Of a stretch of DNA of 64,000 bases, positions 20,917 to 32,674 are shown one piece after another. Every line of letters begins with the position of its first letter. Positions within the stretch are counted from its first letter, which is position 1. The notes beneath the pieces are model-generated. The model saw nothing but the letters and a program-made list of their open reading frames with translations. It ran no database searches and had not been told where the DNA came from. Origin of the DNA: Watersipora subatra (taxonomy: Eukaryota; Bryozoa; Gymnolaemata; Cheilostomatida; Watersiporidae); the NCBI RefSeq assembly GCF_963576615.1, contig NC_088711.1:17826182-17890181 (forward strand). Reading direction: 5' to 3'. The translations under genes and the position numbers were made by a program.

Positions 20917-21139
20917 TAACTGATAACTTTTGTTAAAATTGTATGCTGAGAATGTATCATAAATAATAAGAAATTGCCTTTATATGGTTTTCCGCTGAAT
21001 AGAAATGGCAAACCCTAAATGAGAAGTGCAAATGTGGTTTGGTGTCTGTGAACTTTTTTGAATTTTTTATAAGTACGATATGTTCACTATTCTTTATATA
21101 CGACGCTTTTTATATAACAATTTAACAATGTGTTGCCGT

Positions 21140-21212
21140 GGTCGTGTGGTGTAGTGGTTATCACATCTGCTTAACACGCAGAAGGCCATGGGTTCGAAAA
21201 CCATCATGACCT
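21140..21212 (+). tRNA. tRNA-Val(AAC), weak T stem
   Basis: Duplicate of 12447; anticodon at 21173-21175. Confidence 0.78.
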
Positions 21213-21452
21213 AACACTTTCTTGGCATGCCTAATAACTTTTATTAATATAATATGCCGAGAATGTAACATATATCTGATCAGAAATCGCAAATTACATA
21301 GTTTTCTGCTGAATAGAAATGACAAACCCTAAGTGAGAAGTGCAAATGTGGTTTGGTTTCTGTGAACTTTTTTGAATTCTTTATAAGTATGATATGTTCA
21401 CTCATCTCGATATACAACGCTTTTTTATAACAAGTTAACAATGTGTTGGTGT

Positions 21453-21524
21453 GGATGTGTGGTGTGTTGGTTACTACATCTGTTAACGTCTAAAAGGCCA
21501 AGGGCTCGAATCCTATCACGACTT
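21453..21524 (+). pseudogene. Decayed tRNA-Val relic
   Basis: Duplicate of the relic at 12760. Confidence 0.8.
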
Positions 21525-21768
21525 TTATTCTAAACCGGAAAAACCAGATACTGGGATAAAAATGTGTAACAATTGGTTCATTGAATCTGGTGATGGAGAA
21601 TACTTGCATCTTGTTTTCGATTTCAGAAATGAGGTATCATGACGGTAGACAGGGGAACTCGAGGGTCAACATTTATCATTTTTAATACGTCGCTCAGCCA
21701 ATAATAATTAATTACAGCGGATGTCCAGTACCAGATTTCACCAATGCTTTCGCATGGTCGACTAGGGT

Positions 21769-21841
21769 GGTCATGTGGTGTAGTGGTTATCACATCTGCT
21801 TCACACGCAGAAGGTCATGGGTTCGATACCCATCATGACCT
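21769..21841 (+). tRNA. tRNA-Val(CAC)
   Basis: Duplicate of 13076; anticodon at 21802-21804. Confidence 0.9.
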
Positions 21842-22071
21842 CACTTTTGATGCGAAATCCCAACATCACGCCGAGCAAATGTTTGACACGAATCACCAAT
21901 GAGAGCGTAACGTTTAATAAAAGCATAACGAGTAATCCTGGCAACATAAGTAAACGAAAAGATAGTTTTGGCAGGTCGCATCTACATGACAATTGTTTTA
22001 AAAAACCCAAACGGATATTTAATAAGAAACAATACCAAGTTTTAAAACATGAACCTTACCCAAAATGTACA

Positions 22072-22144
22072 GGTCGTGTGGTGTAGTGGTTATCACATCT
22101 GCTTTACACGCAGTAGGCCATGGGTTCGAAACCCATCATGACCT
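22072..22144 (+). tRNA. tRNA-Val(UAC)
   Basis: Duplicate of 13379; anticodon at 22105-22107; U27/U43 mismatch. Confidence 0.8.
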
Positions 22145-22384
22145 AACACTTTTTGGCATAATTAATAACTTTTGTGAATAAGTTATGCCGAGAATGTACC
22201 ATATATTTGATCAGAAATCGCAATTTACATGGTGTTCCGTGGATTAGGAATGGCAAACCGTAAATGAAGAGTGCAAATGTGGTTTGGTGTCTGTGAACTT
22301 TTTTGAATTTTTTATAAGTACGATATGTTCACTATTCTTTATATACAACGCTTTTTATATAACAATTTAACAATGTGTTGCCGT

Positions 22385-22457
22385 GGTCGTGTGGTGTAGT
22401 GGTTATCACATCTGCTTAACACGCAGAAGGCCATGGGTTCGAAACCCATCATGACCT
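22385..22457 (+). tRNA. tRNA-Val(AAC)
   Basis: Duplicate of 13692; anticodon at 22418-22420. Confidence 0.92.
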
Positions 22458-22695
22458 AACACTTTTCTTGACATAACTGATAACTTTTGTTAAAATTGTA
22501 TGCTGAGAATGTATCATAAATAATAAGAAATTGCCTTTATATGGTTTTCCGCTGAATAGAAATGGCAAACCCAAAATGAGAAGTGCAAATGTGGTTTGGT
22601 GTCTGTGAACGTTTTTAAAATCTTTATAAGTACGATATGTTCATTCATCTTGATATACAACGCTTTTTTATAGCAATTTAACAATGTGTTGGTGT

Positions 22696-22768
22696 GGTCG
22701 TGTGGTGTAGTGGTTATCACATCTGCTTTACACGCAGAAGGGCATGGGTTCGAAACCCATCATGACCT
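22696..22768 (+). tRNA. tRNA-Val(UAC)
   Basis: Duplicate of 14003 with one new change (C47 to G); anticodon at 22729-22731. Confidence 0.88.
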
Positions 22769-23007
22769 AACACTTTTTGGCATAATTAATAAATTTGTTA
22801 ATATGTTATGCCGAGAATGTACCATATATCTGATCAGAAATCGCAATTTACATGGTGTTCCGTGGATTAGGAATGGCAAACCGTAAATGAGAAGTGCAAA
22901 TGTGGTTTGGTGTCTGTGAACTTTTTTGAATTTTTTATAAGTACAATATGTTCACTATTCTTTATATGCAAAGCTTTTTATATAACAATTTAACAATGTG
23001 TTGCCGT

Positions 23008-23080
23008 GGTCGTGTGGTGTAGTGGTTATCACATCTGCTTTACACGCAGATAGCCGTGGGTTCGAAACCCATCATGATCT
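23008..23080 (+). tRNA. tRNA-Val(UAC)
   Basis: Duplicate of 14315; anticodon at 23041-23043. Confidence 0.8.
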
Positions 23081-23320
23081 AATATTTTTTGGCATAATTA
23101 ATAACTTTTGTGAATAAGTTATGCCGAGAATGCACCATATATCTGATCAGAAATCGCAATTTACATGGTGTTCCGTGGATTAGGAATGGCAAACCGTAAA
23201 TGAAGAGTGCAAATGTGGTTTGGTGTCTGTGAACTTTTTTGAATTTTTTATAAGCACGATATGTTCACTATTCTTTATATACAACGCTTTTTATATAACA
23301 ATTTAACAATGTGTTGCCGT

Positions 23321-23393
23321 GGTCGTGTGGTGTAGTGGTTATCACATCTGCTTAACACGCAGCAGGCCATGGGTTCGAAACCCATCATGAGCT
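23321..23393 (+). tRNA. tRNA-Val(AAC), two stem mismatches
   Basis: Duplicate of 14628; anticodon at 23354-23356. Confidence 0.7.
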
Positions 23394-23631
23394 AACACTT
23401 TTCTTGACATAACTGATAACTTTTGTTAAAATTGTATGCTGAGAATGTATCATAAATAATAAGAAATTGCCTTTATATGGTTTTCCGCTGAATAGAAATG
23501 GCAAACCCTAAATGAGAAGTGCAAATGTGGTTTGGTGTCTGTGAACGTTTTTAAAATCTTTATAAGTACGATATGTTCATTCATCTTGATATACAACGCT
23601 TTTTTATAGCAATTTAACAATGTGTTGGTGT

Positions 23632-23704
23632 GGTCGTGTGGTGTAGTGGTTATCACATCTGCTTAACACGCAGAAGGCCATGGGTTCGAAAACCATCATG
23701 ACCT
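23632..23704 (+). tRNA. tRNA-Val(AAC), weak T stem
   Basis: Duplicate of 14939; anticodon at 23665-23667. Confidence 0.8.
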
Positions 23705-23944
23705 AACACTTTTTTGGCATGCCTAATAACTTTTATTAATATAATATGCCGAGAATGTAACATATATCTGATCAGAAATCGCAAATTACATGGTTTTCCG
23801 CTGAATAGAAATGGCAAACCCTAAGTGAGAAGTGCAAATGTGGTTTGGTTTCTGTGAACTTTTTTGAATTTTTTATAAGTATGATATGTTCACTCATCTC
23901 GATATACAACGCTTTTTTATAACAATTTAACAATGTGTTGGTGT

Positions 23945-24016
23945 GGATGTGTGGTGTGTTGGTTACTACATCTGTTAACGTCTAAAAGGCCAAGGGCTCG
24001 AATCCTATCACGACTT
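23945..24016 (+). pseudogene. Decayed tRNA-Val relic
   Basis: Duplicate of the relic at 15252. Confidence 0.8.
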
Positions 24017-24260
24017 TTATTTTAAACCGGAAAAACCAGATACTGGGATAAAAATGTGTAACAATTGGTTCATTGAATCTGGTGATGGAGAATACTTGCA
24101 TCTTGTTTTCGATTTCAGAAATGAGGTATCATGACGGTAGACAGGGGAACTCGAGGGTCAACATTTATCATTTTTAATACGTCGCTCAGCCAATAATAAT
24201 TAATTACAGCGGATGTCCAGTACCAGATTTCACCAATGCTTTCGCATGGTCGACTAGGGT

Positions 24261-24333
24261 GGTCATGTGGTGTAGTGGTTATCACATCTGCTTCACACGC
24301 AGAAGGTCATGGGTTCGATACCCATCATGACCT
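24261..24333 (+). tRNA. tRNA-Val(CAC)
   Basis: Duplicate of 15568; anticodon at 24294-24296. Confidence 0.9.
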
Positions 24334-24562
24334 CACTTTTGATGCGAAATCCCAACATCACGCCGAGCAAATGTTTGACACGAATCACCAATGAGAGCGT
24401 AACGTTTAATAAAAGCATAACGAGTAATCCTGGCAACATAAGTAAATGAAACGATAGTTTTGGCAGGTCGCATCTACATGAGAATTGTTTTAAGAAACCC
24501 AAAGGACATTTAATATGAAACAATACCATGTTTTAAACCTTGACCCTCACCCAAAATGTAGA

Positions 24563-24635
24563 GGTCGTGTGGTGTAGTGGTTATCACATCTGCTTAACAC
24601 GCAGAAGGCCATGGGTTCGAAACCCATCATGACCT
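24563..24635 (+). tRNA. tRNA-Val(AAC)
   Basis: Duplicate of 15870, AAC in the UAC slot; anticodon at 24596-24598. Confidence 0.9.
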
Positions 24636-24874
24636 AACTCTTTTTGGCATAATTAATAAATTTGTTAATATGTTATGCCGAGAATGTACCATATATTTGA
24701 TCAGAAATCACAATTTACATGGTGTTCCGTGGATTAGGAATGGCAAACCGTAAATGAAGAGTGCAAATGTGGTTTGGTGTCTGTGAACTTTTTTGAATCT
24801 TTTATAAGTACGATATGTTCACTATTCTTTATATACAACGCTTTTTATATAACAATTTAACAATGTGTTGCCGT

Positions 24875-24947
24875 GGTCGTGTGGTGTAGTGGTTATCACA
24901 TCTGCTTAACACGCAGAAGACCATGGGTTCGAAACCCATCATGATCT
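24875..24947 (+). tRNA. tRNA-Val(AAC)
   Basis: Duplicate of 16182; anticodon at 24908-24910; G2-U71. Confidence 0.85.
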
Positions 24948-25186
24948 GACACTTTTCTTGACATAACTGATAACTTTTGTTAAAATTGTATGCTGAGAAT
25001 GTATCATAAACAATAAGAAATTGCCTTTATATGGTTTTCCGCTGAATAGAAATGGCAAACCCTAAATGAGAAGTGCAAATGTGGTTTGGTGTCTGTGAAC
25101 TTTTTTGAATTTTTTATAAGTACGATATGTTCACTATTCTTTATATACGACGCTTTTCATATAACAATTTAACAATGTGTTGCTGT

Positions 25187-25259
25187 GGTCGTGTGGTGTA
25201 GTGGTTATCACATCTGCTTAACACGCAGAAGGCCATGGGTTCGAAAACCATCATGACCT
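25187..25259 (+). tRNA. tRNA-Val(AAC), weak T stem
   Basis: Duplicate of 16494; anticodon at 25220-25222. Also the parent type of 27986. Confidence 0.78.
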
Positions 25260-25493
25260 AACACTTTCTTGGCATGCCTAATAACTTTTATTAATATAAT
25301 ATGCCGAGAATGTAACATATATCTGATCAAAAATCGCAAATTACATAGTTTTCTGCTGAATAGAAATGACAAACCCTAAGTGCAAATGTGGTTTGGTGTC
25401 TGTGAACTTTTTTGAATTTTTTATAAGTACGATATGTTCACTATTCTTTATATACGACGCTTTTTATATAACAATTTAACAATGTGTTGCCGT

Positions 25494-25566
25494 GGTCGTG
25501 TGGTGTAGTGGTTATCACATCTGCTTAACACGCAGAAGGCCATGGGTTCGAAAACCATCATGACCT
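25494..25566 (+). tRNA. tRNA-Val(AAC), weak T stem
   Basis: Duplicate of 16801; anticodon at 25527-25529. Confidence 0.8.
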
Positions 25567-25807
25567 AAAACTTTTTTGGCATGCCTAATAACTTTTATTA
25601 ATATAGTATGCCGAGAATGTACCATATATCTGATAAGAAATCGCAATTTACATGGTGTTCCGTGAATTAGGAATGGCAAACCGTAAATGAAGAGTGCAAA
25701 TGTGGTTTGGTGTCTGTGAACCTTTTTGAATTTTTTATAAGTACGATATGTTCGCTATTCTTTATATACAACGCTTTTTATATAACAATTTAACAATGTG
25801 TTGCCGT

Positions 25808-25880
25808 GGTCGTGTGGTGTAGTGGTTATCACATCTGCTTTACACGCAGAAGGCCATGGGTTCGAAACCCATCATGACCT
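25808..25880 (+). tRNA. tRNA-Val(UAC)
   Basis: Duplicate of 17115; anticodon at 25841-25843. Confidence 0.9.
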
Positions 25881-26119
25881 AACACTTTTTGGCATAATTA
25901 ATAACTTTTGTGAATAAGTTATGCCGAGAATGTACCATATATTTGATCAGAAATCGCAATTTACATGGTGTTCCGTGGATTAGGAATGACAAACCGTAAA
26001 TGAAGAGTGCAAATGTGGTTTGGTGTCTGTGAACTTTTTTGAATTTTTATAAGTACGATATGTTCACTATTCTTTATATGCAACGCTTTTTATATAACAA
26101 TTTAACAATGTGTTGCCGT

Positions 26120-26192
26120 GGTCGTGTGTTGTAGTGGTTATCACATCTGCTTAACACGCAGAAGGCCATGGGTTCGAAACCCATCATGACCT
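26120..26192 (+). tRNA. tRNA-Val(AAC), A-box change
   Basis: Duplicate of 17427 with G10 to U; anticodon at 26153-26155. Confidence 0.78.
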
Positions 26193-26430
26193 AACACTTT
26201 TCTTGACATAACTGATAACTTTTGTTAAAATTGTATGCTGAGAATGTATCATAAATAATAAGAAATTGCCTTTATATGGTTTTCCGCTGAATGGAAATGG
26301 CAAACCCTAAATGAGAAGTGCAAATGTGGTTTGGTGTCTGTGAACTTTTTTAAATTCTTTATAAGTACGATATGTTCATTCATCTTGATATACAACGCTT
26401 TTTTATAGCAATTTAACAATGTGTTGGTGT

Positions 26431-26503
26431 GGTCGTGTGGTGTAGTGGTTATCACATCTGCTTAACACGCAGAAGGCCATGGGTTCGAAAACCATCATGA
26501 CCT
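26431..26503 (+). tRNA. tRNA-Val(AAC), weak T stem
   Basis: Duplicate of 17738; anticodon at 26464-26466. Confidence 0.78.
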
Positions 26504-26743
26504 AACACTTTCTTGGCATGCCTAATAACTTTTATTAATATAATATGCCGAGAATGTAACATATATCTGATCAGAAATCGCAAATTACATGGTTTTCCGC
26601 TGAATAGAAATGGCAAACCCTAAGTGAGAAGTGCAAATGTGGTTTGGTTTCTGTGAACTTTTTTGAATTCTTTATAAGTATGATATGTTCACTCATCTCG
26701 ATATACAACGCTTTTTTATAACAATTTAACAATGTGTTGGTGT

Positions 26744-26815
26744 GGATGTGTGGTGTGTTGGTTACTACATCTGTTAACGTCTAAAAGGCCAAGGGCTCGA
26801 ATCCTATCACGACTT
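26744..26815 (+). pseudogene. Decayed tRNA-Val relic
   Basis: Duplicate of the relic at 18051, T3 run after it. Confidence 0.8.
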
Positions 26816-27059
26816 TAATTTTAAACCGGAAAAACCAGATGCTGGGATAAAAATGTGTAACAATTGGTTCATTGAATCTGGTGATGGAGAATACTTGCAT
26901 CTTGTTTTCGATTTCAGAAATGAGGTATCATGACGGTAGACAGGGGAACTCGAGGGTCAACATTTATCATTTTTAATACGTCGCTCAGCCAATAATAATT
27001 AATTACAGCGGATGTCCAGTACCAGATTTCACCAATGCTTTCGCATGGTCGACTAGGGT

Positions 27060-27132
27060 GGTCATGTGGTGTAGTGGTTATCACATCTGCTTCACACGCA
27101 GAAGGTCATGGGTTCGATACCCATCATGACCT
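27060..27132 (+). tRNA. tRNA-Val(CAC)
   Basis: Duplicate of 18367; anticodon at 27093-27095. Confidence 0.9.
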
Positions 27133-27361
27133 CACTTTTGATGCGAAATCCCAACATCACGCCGAGCAAATGTTTGACACGAATCACCAATGAGAGCGTA
27201 ACGTTTAATAAAAGCATAACGAGTAATCCTGGCAACATAAGTAAACGAAACGATAGTTTTGGCAGGTCGCATCTACATGAGAATTGTTTTAAGAAACCCA
27301 AAGGACATTTAATATGAAACAATACCATGTTTTAAACCTTGACCCTCACCCAAAATGTAGA

Positions 27362-27434
27362 GGTCGTGTGGTGTAGTGGTTATCACATCTGCTTTACACG
27401 CAGAAGGCCATGGGTTCGAAACCCATCATGACCT
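27362..27434 (+). tRNA. tRNA-Val(UAC)
   Basis: Duplicate of 18669; anticodon at 27395-27397. Confidence 0.9.
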
Positions 27435-27673
27435 AACTCTTTTTGGCATAATTAATAAATTTGTTAATATGTTATGCCGAGAATGTACCATATATTTGAT
27501 CAGAAATCACAATTTACATGGTGTTCCGTGGATTAGGAATGGCAAACCGTAAATGAAGAGTGCAAATGTGGTTTGGTGTCTGTGAACTTTTTTGAATCTT
27601 TTATAAGTACGATATGTTCACTATTCTTTATATACAACGCTTTTTATATAACAATTTAACAATGTGTTGCCGT

Positions 27674-27746
27674 GGTCGTGTGGTGTAGTGGTTATCACAT
27701 CTGCTTAACACGCAGAAGACCATGGGTTCGAAACCCATCATGACCT
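27674..27746 (+). tRNA. tRNA-Val(AAC)
   Basis: Duplicate of 18981; anticodon at 27707-27709. Last gene in phase with copy A. Confidence 0.88.
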
Positions 27747-27985
27747 GACACTTTTCTTGACATAACTGATAACTTTTGTTAAAATTGTATGCTGAGAATG
27801 TATCATAAATAATAAGAAATTGCCTTTATATGGTTTTCCGCTGAATAGAAATGGCAAACCCTAAATGAGAAGTGCAAATGTGGTTTGGTGTCTGTGAACT
27901 TTTTTGAATTTTTTATAAGTACGATATGTTCACTATTCTTTATATACGACGCTTTTTATATAACAATTTAACAATGTGTTGCTGT

Positions 27986-28058
27986 GGTCGTGTGGTGTAG
28001 TGGTTATCACATCTGCTTAACACGCAGAAGGCCATGGGTTCGAAAACCATCATGACCT
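27986..28058 (+). tRNA. tRNA-Val(AAC), weak T stem
   Basis: Matches 25187 (offset 2,799), including leader TGTTGCTGT; anticodon at 28019-28021. Confidence 0.78.
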
Positions 28059-28292
28059 AACACTTTCTTGGCATGCCTAATAACTTTTATTAATATAATA
28101 TGCCGAGAATGTAACATATATCTGATCAGAAATCGCAAATTACATAGTTTTCTGCTGAATAGAAATGACAAACCCTAAGTGCAAATGTGGTTTGGTGTCT
28201 GTGAACTTTTTTGAATTTTTTATAAGTACGATATGTTCACTATTCTTTATATACGACGCTTTTTATATAACAATTTAACAATGTGTTGCCGT

Positions 28293-28365
28293 GGTCGTGT
28301 GGTGTAGTGGTTATCACATCTGCTTAACACGCAGAAGGCCATGGGTTCGAAAACCATCATGACCT
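28293..28365 (+). tRNA. tRNA-Val(AAC), weak T stem
   Basis: Matches 25494; anticodon at 28326-28328; T6. Confidence 0.8.
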
Positions 28366-28606
28366 AAAACTTTTTTGGCATGCCTAATAACTTTTATTAA
28401 TATAGTATGCCGAGAATGTACCATATATCTGATAAGAAATCGCAATTTACATGGTGTTCCGTGAATTAGGAATGGCAAACCGTAAATGAAGAGTGCAAAT
28501 GTGGTTTGGTGTCTGTGAACCTTTTTGAATTTTTTATAAGTACGATATGTTCGCTATTCTTTATATACAACGCTTTTTATATAACAATTTAACAATGTGT
28601 TGCCGT

Positions 28607-28679
28607 GGTCGTGTGGTGTAGTGGTTATCACATCTGCTTTACACGCAGAAGGCCATGGGTTCGAAACCCATCATGACCT
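28607..28679 (+). tRNA. tRNA-Val(UAC)
   Basis: Matches 25808; anticodon at 28640-28642. Start of the 937-bp trio. Confidence 0.9.
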
Positions 28680-28918
28680 AACACTTTTTGGCATAATTAA
28701 TAACTTTTGTGAATAAGTTATGCCGAGAATGTACCATATATTTGATCAGAAATCGCAATTTACATGGTGTTCCGTGGATTAGGAATGACAAACCGTAAAT
28801 GAAGAGTGCAAATGTGGTTTGGTGTCTGTGAACTTTTTTGAATTTTTATAAGTACGATATGTTCACTATTCTTTATATGCAACGCTTTTTATATAACAAT
28901 TTAACAATGTGTTGCCGT

Positions 28919-28991
28919 GGTCGTGTGTTGTAGTGGTTATCACATCTGCTTAACACGCAGAAGGCCATGGGTTCGAAACCCATCATGACCT
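28919..28991 (+). tRNA. tRNA-Val(AAC), A-box change
   Basis: G10 to U; anticodon at 28952-28954; class Q. Confidence 0.78.
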
Positions 28992-29229
28992 AACACTTTT
29001 CTTGACATAACTGATAACTTTTGTTAAAATTGTATGCTGAGAATGTATCATAAATAATAAGAAATTGCCTTTATATGGTTTTCCGCTGAATGGAAATGGC
29101 AAACCCTAAATGAGAAGTGCAAATATGGTTTGGTGTCTGTGAACTTTTTTAAATTCTTTATAAGTACGATATGTTCATTCATCTTGATATACAACGTTTT
29201 TTTATAGCAATTTAACAATGTGTTGGTGT

Positions 29230-29302
29230 GGTCGTGTGGTGTAGTGGTTATCACATCTGCTTAACACGCAGAAGGCCATGGGTTCGAAAACCATCATGAC
29301 CT
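29230..29302 (+). tRNA. tRNA-Val(AAC), weak T stem
   Basis: Anticodon at 29263-29265; G53/A61; T3. The leader has CAACGTTTTTTT, unlike its 30167 copy. Confidence 0.78.
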
Positions 29303-29543
29303 AACACTTTCTTGGCATGCCTAATAACTTTTATTAATATAATATGCCGAGAATGTAACATATATCTGATCAGAAATCGCAAATTACATGGTTTTCCGCT
29401 GAATAGAAATGGCAAACCCTAAGTGAGAAGTGCAAATGTGGTTTGGTTTCTGTGAACTTTTTTGAATTCTTTATAAGTATGATATGTTCACTCATCTCGA
29501 TATACAACGCTTTTTATATAACAATTTAACAATGTGTTGCCGT

Positions 29544-29616
29544 GGTCGTGTGGTGTAGTGGTTATCACATCTGCTTTACACGCAGAAGGCCATGGGTTCG
29601 AAACCCATCATGACCT
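29544..29616 (+). tRNA. tRNA-Val(UAC)
   Basis: Second copy of the trio; anticodon at 29577-29579. It replaces the relic expected at this point. Confidence 0.9.
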
Positions 29617-29855
29617 AACACTTTTTGGCATAATTAATAACTTTTGTGAATAAGTTATGCCGAGAATGTACCATATATTTGATCAGAAATCGCAATTTAC
29701 ATGGTGTTCCGTGGATTAGGAATGACAAACCGTAAATGAAGAGTGCAAATGTGGTTTGGTGTCTGTGAACTTTTTTGAATTTTTATAAGTACGATATGTT
29801 CACTATTCTTTATATGCAACGCTTTTTATATAACAATTTAACAATGTGTTGCCGT

Positions 29856-29928
29856 GGTCGTGTGTTGTAGTGGTTATCACATCTGCTTAACACGCAGAAG
29901 GCCATGGGTTCGAAACCCATCATGACCT
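29856..29928 (+). tRNA. tRNA-Val(AAC), A-box change
   Basis: Fourth copy with G10 to U; anticodon at 29889-29891. Confidence 0.78.
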
Positions 29929-30166
29929 AACACTTTTCTTGACATAACTGATAACTTTTGTTAAAATTGTATGCTGAGAATGTATCATAAATAATAAGAA
30001 ATTGCCTTTATATGGTTTTCCGCTGAATGGAAATGGCAAACCCTAAATGAGAAGTGCAAATGTGGTTTGGTGTCTGTGAACTTTTTTAAATTCTTTATAA
30101 GTACGATATGTTCATTCATCTTGATATACAACGCTTTTTTATAGCAATTTAACAATGTGTTGGTGT

Positions 30167-30239
30167 GGTCGTGTGGTGTAGTGGTTATCACATCTGCTTA
30201 ACACGCAGAAGGCCATGGGTTCGAAAACCATCATGACCT
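30167..30239 (+). tRNA. tRNA-Val(AAC), weak T stem
   Basis: Anticodon at 30200-30202; G53/A61; T3. Confidence 0.78.
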
Positions 30240-30479
30240 AACACTTTCTTGGCATGCCTAATAACTTTTATTAATATAATATGCCGAGAATGTAACATAT
30301 ATCTGATCAGAAATCGCAAATTACATGGTTTTCCGCTGAATAGAAATGGCAAACCCTAAGTGAGAAGTGCAAATGTGGTTTGGTTTCTGTGAACTTTTTT
30401 GAATTCTTTATAAGTATGATATGTTCACTCATCTCGATATACAACGCTTTTTTATAACAATTTAACAATGTGTTGGTGT

Positions 30480-30551
30480 GGATGTGTGGTGTGTTGGTTA
30501 CTACATCTGTTAACGTCTAAAAGGCCAAGGGCTCGAATCCTATCACGACTT
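30480..30551 (+). pseudogene. Decayed tRNA-Val relic
   Basis: Relic of the 18051 type with the T3 run. Confidence 0.8.
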
Positions 30552-30795
30552 TAATTTTAAACCGGAAAAACCAGATGCTGGGATAAAAATGTGTAACAAT
30601 TGGTTCATTGAATCTGGTGATGGAGAATACTTGCATCTTGTTTTCGATTTCAGAAATGAGGTATCATGACGGTAGACAGGGGAACTCGAGGGTCAACATT
30701 TATCATTTTTAATACGTCGCTCAGCCAATAATAATTAATTACAGCGGATGTCCAGTACCAGATTTCACCAATGCTTTCGCATGGTCGACTAGGGT

Positions 30796-30868
30796 GGTCA
30801 TGTGGTGTAGTGGTTATCACATCTGCTTCACACGCAGAAGGTCATGGGTTCGATACCCATCATGACCT
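30796..30868 (+). tRNA. tRNA-Val(CAC)
   Basis: Anticodon at 30829-30831. Its class U spacer has a one-base deletion (TTTAATAAAGC) that marks the start of the 10-kb repeat. Confidence 0.9.
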
Positions 30869-31097
30869 CACTTTTGATGCGAAATCCCAACATCACGCCG
30901 AGCAAATGTTTGACACGAATCACCAATGAGAGCGTAACATTTAATAAAGCATAACGAGTAATCCTGGCAACATAAGTAAACGAAACGATAGTTTTGGCAG
31001 GTCGCATCTACATGAGAATTGTTTTAAGAAACCTAAACGGACATTTAATATATAACAATACCATGTTTTAAGCCTTGACCCTCACCCAAAATGTAGA

Positions 31098-31170
31098 GGT
31101 CGTGTGGTGTAGTGGTTATCACATCTGCTTTACACGCAGAAGGCCATGGGTTCGAAACCCATCATGACCT
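31098..31170 (+). tRNA. tRNA-Val(UAC)
   Basis: Anticodon at 31131-31133. The class P spacer holds a small insertion making GTAAATGAAGG / AAATGAAGAG a short direct repeat near 31278. Confidence 0.9.
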
Positions 31171-31422
31171 AACACTTTTTGGCATAATTAATAAATTTGT
31201 TAATATGTTATGCCGAGAATGTACCATATATCTGATCAGAAATCGCAATTTACATGGTGTTCCGTGGATTAGGAATGGCCGTAAATGAAGGCAAACCGAA
31301 AATGAAGAGTGCAAATGTGGTTTGGTGTCTGTGAACTTTTTTGAATTTTTTATAAGTACGATATGTTCACTATTCTTTATATACAACGCTTTTTATATAA
31401 CAATTTAACAATGTGTTGCCGT

Positions 31423-31495
31423 GGTCGTGTGGTGTAGTGGTTATCACATCTGCTTAACACGCAGAAGGCCATGGGTTCGAAACCCATCATGACCT
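31423..31495 (+). tRNA. tRNA-Val(AAC)
   Basis: Anticodon at 31456-31458; consensus; class Q. Confidence 0.92.
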
Positions 31496-31734
31496 AACAC
31501 TTTTCTTGACATAACTGATAACTTTTGTTAAAATTGTATGCTGAGAATGTATCATAAATAATAAGAAATTGCCTTTATATGGTTTTCTGCTGAATAGAAA
31601 TGGCAAACCCTAAGTGAGAAGTGCAAATGTGGTTTGGTGTCTGTGAATGTTTTTGAATTTTTTATAAGTACGATATGTTCACTATTCTTTATATACAACG
31701 CTTTTTATATAACAATGTAACAATGTGTTGCCGT

Positions 31735-31807
31735 GGTCGTGTGGTGTAGTGGTTATCACATCTGCTTAACACGCAGAAAGCCATGGGTTCGAAACCCATC
31801 ATGACCT
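31735..31807 (+). tRNA. tRNA-Val(AAC)
   Basis: Anticodon at 31768-31770; G45 to A; class Q. Confidence 0.88.
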
Positions 31808-32045
31808 AACACTTTTCTTGACATAACTGATAACTTTTGTTAAAATTGTATGCTGAGAATGTATCATAAATAATAAAAAATTGCCTTTATATGGTTTTCC
31901 GCTGAATAGAAATGGCAAACCCTAAATGAGAAGTGCAAATGTGGTTTGGTGTCTGTGAACGTTTTTGAATTCTTTATAAGTACGATATGTTCACTCATCT
32001 TGATATACAACGCATTTTTATAGCAATTTAACAATGTGTTGGTGT

Positions 32046-32118
32046 GGTCGTGCGGTGTAGTGGTTATCACATCTGCTTAACACGCAGAAGACCATGGGTT
32101 CGAAAACCATCATGACCT
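32046..32118 (+). tRNA. tRNA-Val(AAC), U8 lost
   Basis: Anticodon at 32079-32081. The near-invariant U8 is C and A61 faces G53. Class R, T6. First of 13 copies with C8. Confidence 0.68.
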
Positions 32119-32358
32119 AACACTTTTTTGGCATGCCTAATAACTTTTATTAATATAATATGCCGAGAATGTAACATATATCTGATCAAAAATCGCAAAT
32201 TACATGGTTTTCCGCTGAATAGAAATGGCAAACCCTAAGTGAGAAGTGCAAATGTGGTTTGGTTTCTGTGAACTTTTTTGAATTCTTTATAAGTATGATA
32301 TGTTCACTCATCTCGATATACAACGCTTTTTTATAACAATTTAACAATGTGTTGGTGT

Positions 32359-32430
32359 GGATGTGTGGTGTGTTGGTTACTACATCTGTTAACATCTAAA
32401 AGGTCAAGGGCTCGAATCCTATCACGACTT
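32359..32430 (+). pseudogene. Decayed tRNA-Val relic
   Basis: Relic with AACATCTAAA and AGGTCAAGG. Confidence 0.8.
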
Positions 32431-32674
32431 TTATTTTAAACCGGAAAAACCAGATGCTGGGATAAAAATGTGTAACAATTGGTTCATTGAATCTGGTGAT
32501 GGAGAATACTTGCATCTTGTTTTCGATTTCAGAAATGAGGTATCATGACGGTAGACAGGGGAACTCGAGGGTCAACATTTATCATTTTTAATACGTCGCT
32601 CAGCCAATAATAATTAATTACAGCGGATGTCCAGTACCAGATTTCACCAATGCTTTCGCATGGTCGACTAGGGT

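Larger units (their letters stand above)
19293..27985 (+). repeat. 8,693-bp tandem duplication, copy B
   Basis: This is the second copy of 10600-19292. Differences seen include CC to GC after the anticodon stem of the gene at 22696, and single bases near 22828 and 25328. At its right end it passes into a repeat with 2,799-bp offset: the gene at 27986 matches the one at 25187, not the one at 19293. Confidence 0.85.
28607..29543 (+). repeat. 937-bp three-gene tandem repeat
   Basis: The trio UAC, AAC with G10-to-U, and AAC at 28607, 28919 and 29230 recurs at 29544, 29856 and 30167. The join lies in the spacer near 29510, where relic-type leader DNA changes to class P leader DNA at CAACGCTTTT. 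Confidence 0.8.
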
